Origin: Blattabacterium cuenoti
GTDB taxonomy: Bacteria; Bacteroidota; Bacteroidia; Flavobacteriales; Blattabacteriaceae
Direction: 5' to 3'
Assembly: GCF_014251955.1 (NCBI RefSeq)
Contig: NZ_CP059203.1
Location: 242,789 to 306,788 of the forward strand
Length of the DNA stretch: 64,000 nt
The notes under the pieces: generated by a model
Databases searched by the model: none
What the model saw: only the letters and a program-made list of their open reading frames with translations
What the model was told of the DNA's origin: nothing
In this document: piece after piece, positions 54,856-62,409 of the stretch
How the letters are laid out: each line of letters opens with the position of its first letter
How positions within the stretch are numbered: position 1 is the first letter of the stretch
Translations under genes and position numbers: made by a program

Positions 54856-56049
54856 TTAATTTAATAACGCTTGTTTTATTCTTGTCAAAGCTTTTATTAT
54901 TTGACCCTCTGTGGAAGAATAAGAAATACGTAAACTTTCATTATCGCCAAAAGCGCTTCCACTAACAGTAGCTACTTGAGCTTTTTCAAGTAAAAAATCT
55001 GATAATTCATCAGCATTATGAATAATTTTTCCATTAAATTTCTTTCCAAAAAAATCTGAAACATTTGGAAAAACATAAAAAGCGCCATCAGGTTCATTCA
55101 CTTGAAATCCAGGAATTTTTTTTATCATTTTCAAAACTAAATTTCTTCTCTGTTTAAATTCCTTGATCATATATCCAATTTGATTGGGGGAAGCTTGTAA
55201 TGCAGAAATCGCTGCACGTTGTGCAATGGAATTAGCACAAGATGTTGTTTGTCCCTGTATTTTATCACAAGACTTAGCAATCCATTCTGGAGCTCCAATA
55301 TATCCGATTCTCCATCCAGTCATAGAAAACGCTTTAGATAATCCATTCAGTGTAACAACTTGATTATGAATATCAGAAAAAATACCAATACTGGTATGTT
55401 TTCCTGAGTAACAAATGTGTTCATAAATCTCATCAGAAAGAATGATGATTTTTGAATATTTCTTAAAAACTTCGACTAAATCTTCTAATTCTTTATAGGA
55501 GTAAACACTTCCTGTAGGATTGCAGGGGGTACTAAAAATAAATAATTTTGTTTTAGGTGTAATCGCTTTTTCTAATTGTTCGGGATGAATCTTAAAATTT
55601 GTTTTCATAGTCGTTGGGATGATTACAGGAGAAGCTTCACACAATTTTACCATTTGATAATAACTCACCCAATAGGGTGATGGAATAATGACTTCATCAT
55701 TTCTATTAAGTAAAGATAAAAGAACATTCATAATAGATTGTTTTCCACCGGTAGAAACCACAATTTGAGACGTTGAATATTTCAATTCATTATCACGAAA
55801 AAATTTTTTGCATATTATTTCTCTCAGTTCTAAATATCCAGATACGGGAGTATAATAATGAAACCCTTCATCAATCGCTTTTTTTGCGGCTTCTAAAACA
55901 AAATCAGGGGGAAAAAAATTTGGTTCTCCCAAACTTAAATTAATAATGTCATATCCTTTTTTTTTTAATTCTCTAGCTTTTCCAGACATAGCTAAAGTTT
56001 GAGAATAAGATATATTTTGTAAACGATGGGATAATAATCTATTTTTCAT
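54856..56049 (-). CDS. aspC: Class I/II PLP-dependent aminotransferase (aspartate aminotransferase type)
   Basis: The 397-residue enzyme moves amino groups between amino acids and 2-oxo acids. The PLP lysine is K239 in LNGLSKAFSMTGWRIGY, with N177 (PCNPTG), D206 and Y209 (SDEIYEH) and a late RISYSS arginine. The N-terminal GEPNFFPP resembles the thermophilic aspartate aminotransferase subfamily. Aspartate/oxaloacetate is the likeliest pair; broader use (aromatic or prephenate) is possible. It has a candidate promoter that mirrors the one of divergent rsmG. Confidence 0.88.
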   Translation of the reverse strand: MKNRLLSHRLQNISYSQTLAMSGKARELKKKGYDIINLSLGEPNFFPPDFVLEAAKKAIDEGFHYYTPVSGYLELREIICKKFFRDNELKYSTSQIVVSTGGKQSIMNVLLSLLNRNDEVIIPSPYWVSYYQMVKLCEASPVIIPTTMKTNFKIHPEQLEKAITPKTKLFIFSTPCNPTGSVYSYKELEDLVEVFKKYSKIIILSDEIYEHICYSGKHTSIGIFSDIHNQVVTLNGLSKAFSMTGWRIGYIGAPEWIAKSCDKIQGQTTSCANSIAQRAAISALQASPNQIGYMIKEFKQRRNLVLKMIKKIPGFQVNEPDGAFYVFPNVSDFFGKKFNGKIIHNADELSDFLLEKAQVATVSGSAFGDNESLRISYSSTEGQIIKALTRIKQALLN

Positions 56050-56072
56050 AGATAGAAAATTTGAAATGATTA

Positions 56073-56080
56073 CAAATCTA
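56073..56080 (-). promoter_or_regulatory. Candidate -7 element for the aminotransferase gene
   Basis: The minus strand reads TAGATTTG, matching TAnnTTTG, 24 bases before the start codon. It lies two bases from an oppositely oriented match for rsmG. Confidence 0.5.
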
Positions 56081-56082
56081 AA

Positions 56083-56090
56083 TAAATTTG
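56083..56090 (+). promoter_or_regulatory. Candidate -7 element for rsmG
   Basis: TAAATTTG matches TAnnTTTG, 44 bases before the rsmG start. With the minus-strand element at 56073-56080 it forms an imperfect 18-bp palindrome. Confidence 0.5.
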
Positions 56091-56133
56091 AATATTATTT
56101 CTAACCCATCCTATAAGATAAATTAATTAACAT

Positions 56134-56757
56134 ATGGAATTGATTCAAAAATATTTTCCAGATTTATTGAATAAACAAATTGATCAATTATCATCTTTAA
56201 AAAAATTATATACATACTGGAATGCTTCTGTAAATATTATTTCCAAAAAAACATTTTCCGACTTTTATCAAAAACATGTCCTTTTTTGTTTAGGGATCGC
56301 TAAAGTTTTTTCTTTTTTTTATGGATCCCGTGTTATGGATTTGGGAACGGGAGGTGGATTTCCAGGGATTCCTTTATCCATAGTTTTTCCTTACACAGAA
56401 TTTATATTAGTTGATTCTATTAATAAAAAAATAAAAATTGTAGAGGAAATTATAAAAAATTTGCATTTAAAAAATGCACATGCTATTTGTATGCGTGCAG
56501 AAAAATTAGAAAATAAATTTGATTTTGTTGTAAGCAGAGCTGTGGCAAAAACATCAAAAATACAGAATTGGATTAAAAATAAATTTAGATATAAATCTAA
56601 TTCAATCATTCCAAATGGATCCTTATTTTTAAAAGGAGGAGACCTTTCTAAAGAATTAGAAGAATTTCCTCATGCTGTAGAATATTCTCTATATCATTCT
56701 TTTCAAGAACCATTTTTTATCACCAAAAAAGTGATTTGGATTTCCAACAACCAATAA
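56134..56757 (+). CDS. rsmG: 16S rRNA (guanine-527-N7)-methyltransferase
   Basis: RsmG (GidB) methylates G527 of 16S rRNA. The 207-residue protein shows LYTYWNASVNIISKKT, the SAM-binding VMDLGTGGGFPGIPLSI (near 67-83) and FDFVVSRAVAK. It precedes the amidohydrolase gene by 6 bases and is probably cotranscribed with it. Confidence 0.94.
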   Translation: MELIQKYFPDLLNKQIDQLSSLKKLYTYWNASVNIISKKTFSDFYQKHVLFCLGIAKVFSFFYGSRVMDLGTGGGFPGIPLSIVFPYTEFILVDSINKKIKIVEEIIKNLHLKNAHAICMRAEKLENKFDFVVSRAVAKTSKIQNWIKNKFRYKSNSIIPNGSLFLKGGDLSKELEEFPHAVEYSLYHSFQEPFFITKKVIWISNNQ

Positions 56758-56763
56758 ATAATT

Positions 56764-57729
56764 ATGAACCCTAAAAAAATTTTTATAGAAAAAATAAAAG
56801 AAAAAGGAGGATGGGTGAATGCTCATGCTCACTTAGATAGAGCTTATACTTTAACAAAAAAAAATTTTCAATACTCTTATTCTACCCTTGAAAAAAAATG
56901 GTATTTGGTTGATGAAATGAAACGTTTAGCGACAGAAGAAGACATTTATCTTCGTATGGAAAAAGCTTTGGAATACTTCTTAATACAAGGAACACAAGCT
57001 TTGTGTACTTTCATAGATGTAGATGAAATTATTGAAGAACGCGCCTTAAAAGCCGCAAAAAAGTTAAAAAAAAATTATGGTCATTCTATCCATATTCGTT
57101 TTGCGAATCAAGTTCTTAAAGGAGTTTTGGATAAAAAATCCAAATATTGGTTTGATAAATCAATAGAATTTGTGGATATTATTGGTGGATTACCCGCTAA
57201 AGATTATGGGAGAGAAGACGAACATATTGATGTTTTATTGAACACTGCTAAAAAAAATGGAAAATTAGTACATGTTCATGTAGATCAATTTAATACGAGT
57301 GAAGAAAAAGAAACTGAAAAACTGGCAAAAAAAACAATTGAACATGGAATGCAAGGAAAAGTAGTGGCTATTCATAGTATTTCTTTAGCATCGCATACTA
57401 GAAAATATCGTTATGAAATATACCAATTAATGAAAAAAGCGAATTTAATGGTAATATCTTGTCCTATTGCTTGGATAGATCATACTAGAAGTGAACGTTT
57501 GACCCCGAGTCATAATTCTATCACTCCAGTAGATGAAATGGTTCCTGAAGGAATCATAGTCGCTTTTGGAACAGATAATATCTGTGATATATACAAACCC
57601 TTTTCTGATGGAAATCTTTGGATAGAATTACGTGTGATGTTAGAAGCTTGTCATTATTATGACATAGATCATTTGGTTCAAATTGCGACAGAAAACGGAT
57701 TAAAAGTATTAGGAATACTAAAAAAATAA
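56764..57729 (+). CDS. Amidohydrolase-superfamily protein, cytosine-deaminase-like
   Basis: The 321-residue cytosolic protein has a metal-dependent TIM-barrel hydrolase pattern. Likely ligands are H21 and H23 (NAHAHLD), H172 (VHVHVDQ), H204 (AIHSIS) and D271 (GTDNICDIY). Compared with E. coli cytosine deaminase the metal ligands agree, but the catalytic E217 position appears to be Q175. The substrate is therefore uncertain and deamination of cytosine is not assured. Flavobacterial relatives exist as unnamed amidohydrolases. It follows rsmG closely on the same strand. Confidence 0.75.
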   Translation: MNPKKIFIEKIKEKGGWVNAHAHLDRAYTLTKKNFQYSYSTLEKKWYLVDEMKRLATEEDIYLRMEKALEYFLIQGTQALCTFIDVDEIIEERALKAAKKLKKNYGHSIHIRFANQVLKGVLDKKSKYWFDKSIEFVDIIGGLPAKDYGREDEHIDVLLNTAKKNGKLVHVHVDQFNTSEEKETEKLAKKTIEHGMQGKVVAIHSISLASHTRKYRYEIYQLMKKANLMVISCPIAWIDHTRSERLTPSHNSITPVDEMVPEGIIVAFGTDNICDIYKPFSDGNLWIELRVMLEACHYYDIDHLVQIATENGLKVLGILKK

Positions 57730-57781
57730 AAATAAGCTAAGAGAAGAAACAGAAAAAAAAATAAAGATGAGTTTTGACTTA

Positions 57782-59314
57782 TTATTTTTCTGGTTCTGGA
57801 CGCATTTGCGGAAAAAATAATACTTCTTGAATAGAATTTTGTTTTGTGAGTAACATTACCAATCTGTCTATCCCAATTCCAATTCCTGCAGTGGGAGGCA
57901 TTCCAAATTCTAAAGCACGTATAAAATCTTTATCAATAAACATAGATTCATCTGTCTTTTTTTCGGACAATTTGATTTGTTCTCTAAAACGTTCAAGTTG
58001 ATCTATGGGATCATTAAGTTCTGAATAGGCATTAGCAATTTCTTGTCCATTAATAATCAGTTCAAAACGTTCTGATAAATTTTTTTTATGACGATGTTTT
58101 TTAGTTAAAGGGCTCATTTCTAAAGGATAATCAATAATAAAAGTAGGATTGATGTAATGTTTTTCGCATTTTTCTTCAAAAATTGTCTCAATCAGTTTAG
58201 CTTTACTTATTTTTAGATTTTCCTCTATATTCAATTGTTTACAAACTTTTCTTAAGTCATCCTCTTCCATATCTTTAATATCAAATCCCGTATGTGTTTT
58301 AATAGCGTTCAATATAGGGATTCTTGGAAATGGGTTTTGAAAATTAATCTTTTTGTTTTCTTCTATTAAAATGTCTTTTTTTTGGACTATTTTATTGTAA
58401 ATCCACTTCATCAGTTCTTCTGTAAATTTCATCATCCAATAATAATCTTTGTAAGCGACATAAAGCTCTAACACAGTAAATTCTGGATTATGAATTTTAT
58501 CCATACCCTCATTTCTAAAATTCTTAGAAAATTCATATACTCCGTGAAATCCACCAATTATAAGTCTTTTCAAATAAAGTTCATTAGCAATACGTAAATA
58601 CAATGGAATTCCAAGTGAATTATGATAGGTCACAAAAGGACGAGCTACAGCTCCTCCAGGAATGGATTGTAAAGCAGGGGTATCCACCTCTATATATCCT
58701 TTTTTATCTAAAAAATTTCTCATTTCCCGTATGATCCGAGTCCTTTTTAAAAAAATTTCTTTTACATGATCATTTACAATTAGATCAACATAACGCATAC
58801 GATAACGTTGTTCCGTATTAGAAAAAGCATCATATATTTTTTTATTCTGATCCATTTTCACTTGTGGTAATGGGCGTAAAGATTTAGAGAGTAAAGTGAA
58901 TCTATGAACATGTATTGTCATTTCATTCATTTTTGTCTTAAATAAAAAACCTTTCACTCCAATAATATCTCCTATATCTATAAGTTTTTTAAAAATATTG
59001 TAGGAATCCTCTTTTCCCATTTTTTCTGAATCAAAATGATTTTTAGTCAAATAAATTTGAATACGACCTGTATGATCTTGAATCTCTCCAAAAGAAGCTT
59101 TTCCTAAAATACGTAAACGAATTAAACGTCCAGCAATACTGACAGTTTCTTTTTCTGTAAATTTCTTTTGTATATTCACAATAGTAGTTGTAATACAATA
59201 TTCTTCTGATGGATAAGGGTTGATTCCTAATAATTTTAGTTGATTTAATTTTTTTATACGTATAATTTGTTGTTCTGATAAATGAAGCATAGAAATATCC
59301 TTATTTTTTTTCAT
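57782..59314 (-). CDS. lysS: Lysyl-tRNA synthetase (class II)
   Basis: The 510-residue enzyme has an N-terminal OB-fold anticodon domain (about 45-160, VSIAGRLIRLRILGKASFGEIQD in part) and a class II catalytic domain with motif 2 (FRNEGMDKIHNPEFTVLELY region) and motif 3 (GIGIGIDRLVMLLT). It charges tRNA-Lys in the cytosol. It is divergent from lipB, with a 78-base gap. Confidence 0.95.
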   Translation of the reverse strand: MKKNKDISMLHLSEQQIIRIKKLNQLKLLGINPYPSEEYCITTTIVNIQKKFTEKETVSIAGRLIRLRILGKASFGEIQDHTGRIQIYLTKNHFDSEKMGKEDSYNIFKKLIDIGDIIGVKGFLFKTKMNEMTIHVHRFTLLSKSLRPLPQVKMDQNKKIYDAFSNTEQRYRMRYVDLIVNDHVKEIFLKRTRIIREMRNFLDKKGYIEVDTPALQSIPGGAVARPFVTYHNSLGIPLYLRIANELYLKRLIIGGFHGVYEFSKNFRNEGMDKIHNPEFTVLELYVAYKDYYWMMKFTEELMKWIYNKIVQKKDILIEENKKINFQNPFPRIPILNAIKTHTGFDIKDMEEDDLRKVCKQLNIEENLKISKAKLIETIFEEKCEKHYINPTFIIDYPLEMSPLTKKHRHKKNLSERFELIINGQEIANAYSELNDPIDQLERFREQIKLSEKKTDESMFIDKDFIRALEFGMPPTAGIGIGIDRLVMLLTKQNSIQEVLFFPQMRPEPEK

Positions 59315-59346
59315 GCAGAGGGAATATCCATACGGATATACGAAGG

Positions 59347-59354
59347 TACATTTG
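59347..59354 (+). promoter_or_regulatory. Candidate -7 element for lipB
   Basis: TACATTTG matches TAnnTTTG, 38 bases before the lipB start. A small inverted repeat, ATATCC-N4-GGATAT, lies just upstream at 59324-59339. Confidence 0.45.
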
Positions 59355-59392
59355 TTTTTTTTATATATAATATTAAATAAATTTTTAAAACT

Positions 59393-60103
59393 ATGAAAAA
59401 GAAAATCCTATTCTTCGAGGATTTAGGAAAAAAAGAATATAAAGAAACTTGGGATTATCAGAAAACTTTATTTAATGATCTCATACAAAAAAAAAGAAAA
59501 AATAGATTTTCTCAAAAAGAAATTCACGGATATTTATTATTTGTGGAGCATCCACATGTATATACTATAGGGAAAAACGGAAAAAAAGATAAACATTTAT
59601 TAGTCTCATTAGATTTTTTAAAAAAAATAAATGCCACATTTTATCAAATAGATAGAGGAGGAGATATTACTTACCATGGACCCGGACAATTAGTAGGATA
59701 TCCTATTTTAAATATGGATTATTTTTTTCCAGATATTCATAAATATCTACGTCTTTTAGAAGAAGTTATCATTCATTTTTTAAATGAAAATTATGGAATA
59801 AAGGGGGTTAGAGAAAAAGGGGAAACAGGAGTTTGGTTAAAAAATGTCAAAGGGAAATCAAAAAAAATATGTGCGATAGGAATTAGAATCAGTCGTTGGG
59901 TCACAATGCATGGATTTGCTTTAAATGTCAATACAGATTTACGGTATTTCAATTATATCATTCCTTGTGGAATTGACGATAAAGATAAAGAAGTGACTTC
60001 CTTAAAAAAAGAATTAAGAAATAATCCTCATATTTCCTTTTCAGAAGTGAAACTTTTAGTCAAAAAATCTTTTCAAAAAATTTTTCATGTAGAATTCATT
60101 TAA
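59393..60103 (+). CDS. lipB: Octanoyl-[ACP]:protein octanoyltransferase
   Basis: LipB moves octanoate from ACP to lipoyl domains; LipA then inserts sulfur. The 236-residue enzyme has the RGGDITYHGPGQLVGYPI block (88-105), and its catalytic lysine and cysteine are seen as K158 (KKICAIG) and C192 (IIPCGI). It implies that lipoylated 2-oxo acid dehydrogenases are in use. It ends 11 bases from convergent mtaB. Confidence 0.94.
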   Translation: MKKKILFFEDLGKKEYKETWDYQKTLFNDLIQKKRKNRFSQKEIHGYLLFVEHPHVYTIGKNGKKDKHLLVSLDFLKKINATFYQIDRGGDITYHGPGQLVGYPILNMDYFFPDIHKYLRLLEEVIIHFLNENYGIKGVREKGETGVWLKNVKGKSKKICAIGIRISRWVTMHGFALNVNTDLRYFNYIIPCGIDDKDKEVTSLKKELRNNPHISFSEVKLLVKKSFQKIFHVEFI

Positions 60104-60114
60104 AATAATAAAAA

Positions 60115-61515
60115 TTATCCCATAGATTTAGATTTAGTAGTAGAAGCATCAGCAATCATAATCCCATCTTTCTCATCTATTTTTTTTAGAATGACATCTT
60201 GTAATGTGTTTCTAAATGTTGGAATAAAAGAAATTTTTGTTCTAATATAATTTTCTGTATACCCATACAAATATTCATTATTCGTAGTAGTAGAAGAATT
60301 ATTCTCAAACAAGACCGTTTTTTTTGTATGAATTTGTTTCTCACAAAAAGAACGATATTTTTTCTTTGAAAGAATTCTTAATGTTTTGTTTCGTTTTTTC
60401 TGTATTCTATTAGAGACGTTATTATCTTGTTGTATGGTATACGATTTTGTATTTGGTCTCCGAGAATAGGTAAATATATGCAAAGATGAAATATCTAGTT
60501 GTTTCAAAAAATGATAAGTTTCTAAAAAATGTCTATGTGTTTCTCCAGGAAATCCAACAATAATATCTGAACCTATATAAGCATCTGGTATTAAATTTCG
60601 TATTGTTTTCACTTTTTCTTGATAAAGCTCTCTTCTATAACGTCTTTGCATTTTTCCCAAAATATCATTACTTCCAGATTGTAAAGGAAGATGAAAATGA
60701 GGGACAAAATGTTTGCTCTTTGAGAAAAATTCAATATATTCATTTTTCAACAAATTAGGTTCTATTGAAGATAACCGGATTCTTCCCATTTCTATTTCTT
60801 TTATTTGATCTATTTCCTGTATTAAATCAAAAAAGGTATATGTAAGACGTTCATTTTTATGAAATATTTTTTTTCCATAGTCTCCAATGTTTACCCCTGT
60901 TAATACAATTTCTTTAACCCCTTTTTTTAAAAGACATTTGATATTTTTCAATATATTTTCTATATGTTCAGAACGAGAAGGACCTCTTGCCATAGGAATG
61001 ACACAATAACTACACTTGTAATCACATCCATCTTGTATTTTCAAAAAAGAACGAGTTCTATTATATCCAAATCCAATAGTAGTAGTAGAAGAAGGCGAAG
61101 AATACGATGAAAAATAAGAACATGTTTTCTTTGATAAAAGAACTTTTGCAGGATAATTTTTTTTGGATAAATTAACTTTCTCAAGAGAATCTATTATATG
61201 AAATTTTTCTTCAGAACCTAACACGAGATCAACTCCTATTATATAAGATATTTCTTTAGGATAAAGTTGAGCATAACATCCTATTGCGATAATAAAAGCT
61301 TTTTCGTTTTTTCTCATAGCAGAACGTACAATACATTTAAATTCAGTCTCCGCATTTTTTGTGACAGAACAACTATTAATCACATAAATATCTGCAAAAC
61401 TATTGAAAGAAACATGTTCATAATTCAAATCAGAAAATTTTCTTGCAATAGTAGAGGTTTCTGCGTAATTCAATTTACACCCCATAGTGTAAAATGCTAC
61501 TTTTTTTTTCAACAT
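60115..61515 (-). CDS. mtaB: tRNA t6A37 methylthiotransferase
   Basis: MtaB is a radical-SAM enzyme that converts t6A37 to ms2t6A37 in ANN-decoding tRNAs. The 466-residue protein has the N-terminal cluster cysteines C13, C49 and C80 and the radical-SAM triad C164, C168, C171 (CDYKCSYC). GDYGK, LPLQSGSN and a C-terminal TRAM-like region follow. Three loops carry Ser/Thr runs coded by trinucleotide repeats (near 136-146, 388-394 and the last residues). MiaB is less likely, because of the FYTMGCKLN start typical of MtaB. Confidence 0.9.
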   Translation of the reverse strand: MLKKKVAFYTMGCKLNYAETSTIARKFSDLNYEHVSFNSFADIYVINSCSVTKNAETEFKCIVRSAMRKNEKAFIIAIGCYAQLYPKEISYIIGVDLVLGSEEKFHIIDSLEKVNLSKKNYPAKVLLSKKTCSYFSSYSSPSSTTTIGFGYNRTRSFLKIQDGCDYKCSYCVIPMARGPSRSEHIENILKNIKCLLKKGVKEIVLTGVNIGDYGKKIFHKNERLTYTFFDLIQEIDQIKEIEMGRIRLSSIEPNLLKNEYIEFFSKSKHFVPHFHLPLQSGSNDILGKMQRRYRRELYQEKVKTIRNLIPDAYIGSDIIVGFPGETHRHFLETYHFLKQLDISSLHIFTYSRRPNTKSYTIQQDNNVSNRIQKKRNKTLRILSKKKYRSFCEKQIHTKKTVLFENNSSTTTNNEYLYGYTENYIRTKISFIPTFRNTLQDVILKKIDEKDGIMIADASTTKSKSMG

Positions 61516-61544
61516 AATAAAAAACCAAGGGGAAAAAGGAATTC

Positions 61545-61570
61545 GATCTATACGATCGATCGATCCGATC
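61545..61570. repeat. GATC-dense palindromic patch
   Basis: Five GATC tetramers lie in 26 bases (61545, 61554, 61558, 61562 and 61567), and CGATCGATCG at 61553-61562 is a perfect palindrome. GGGGAA near 61530-61535 and TTCCCC near 61593-61598 could pair across the patch. The patch is much richer in GC than its surroundings and lies between mtaB and the peroxiredoxin gene. Confidence 0.85.
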
Positions 61571-61662
61571 CATCCACTAATTAACGACTCCCTTCCCCAT
61601 ACAATATAAAATAATATACATACAATAACGTACGGGACAAAATATCAGATCCATATTCATTC

Positions 61663-62295
61663 TCATTCTGAGGAAAAATAATCTATAATTCCACTATGAC
61701 TAGCTTTTATCGCACGTTTTCCTTTTGTCCAATTTGCTGGACATACTTCTCCTTTTTTTTCATAATACTGAAGTGCATCTATCATACGAATTGCTTCATT
61801 TACATTTCTTCCTAAAGGAAAGTCATTAATTAAAAGATGTCGGATAATTCCTTCTTTATCTATTAAAAATAATCCTCTATAAGCGATAAGTTCTCCCGTT
61901 GCTTTCAATTCTTCATCATGATTACAAATCCAATCTCCAGATAAAACTCCATAATTATGGGAAATAGTTTTATTGACATCAGAAACAATAGGATAAGTCA
62001 CCCCAAATATACCTCCTTTTTCTTTTGGCATTTGTAACCAAGTCCAGTGAGATTGTTCCGTGTCCGTAGAAATAGCAATAATTTGGACATTTCTTGATTC
62101 AAATTCTTTTATTTTTTCTTGAAATGCATATATTTCTGTAGGACAAACAAAAGTAAAATCTTTTGGGTAGAAAAAAAGTAAAACATACTTACTTCCCTTA
62201 AATTGTTCTAAAGTAAAATTTTTTACAATATTTTTTCCATTCAATACCGCACTAGATGTAAAACTAGGCGCTTTTTTTGTAATTAAAGTATTCAT
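61663..62295 (-). CDS. Typical 2-Cys peroxiredoxin
   Basis: The 210-residue enzyme reduces H2O2 and organic peroxides. The peroxidatic cysteine is C51 in DFTFVCPTEIYAF and the resolving cysteine is C185 in GEVCPANW. The C-terminus ends DYFSSE, so the YF-type tail found in overoxidation-sensitive forms is at least partly present. It is the only obvious oxidative-stress enzyme in the window. A reductase partner is not visible here. Confidence 0.93.
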   Translation of the reverse strand: MNTLITKKAPSFTSSAVLNGKNIVKNFTLEQFKGSKYVLLFFYPKDFTFVCPTEIYAFQEKIKEFESRNVQIIAISTDTEQSHWTWLQMPKEKGGIFGVTYPIVSDVNKTISHNYGVLSGDWICNHDEELKATGELIAYRGLFLIDKEGIIRHLLINDFPLGRNVNEAIRMIDALQYYEKKGEVCPANWTKGKRAIKASHSGIIDYFSSE

Positions 62296-62335
62296 TTTTC
62301 TAGTATAAGTATATTATATGCACGAATTTACCAAA

Positions 62336-62354
62336 ATTCTTATAATATAAGAAT
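62336..62354. repeat. Inverted repeat between dnaG and the peroxiredoxin gene
   Basis: ATTCTTAT-AAT-ATAAGAAT is a perfect 8-bp stem with a three-base loop. It lies 56 bases after the dnaG stop and 41 bases before the peroxiredoxin start, both on the minus strand. It could end the dnaG transcript or be an operator; the sequence alone does not decide. Confidence 0.6.
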
Positions 62355-62409
62355 CAAAAAGCAAAGAAATCTACTAAAATATGTTGTTCATAGAACTGAA
62401 ACAAAAATT

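Noticed and set aside
61545-61570. GATC patch as oriC
   Set aside because: No DnaA boxes, no dnaA gene, and GATC-based control by SeqA/Dam is not known in Bacteroidetes.
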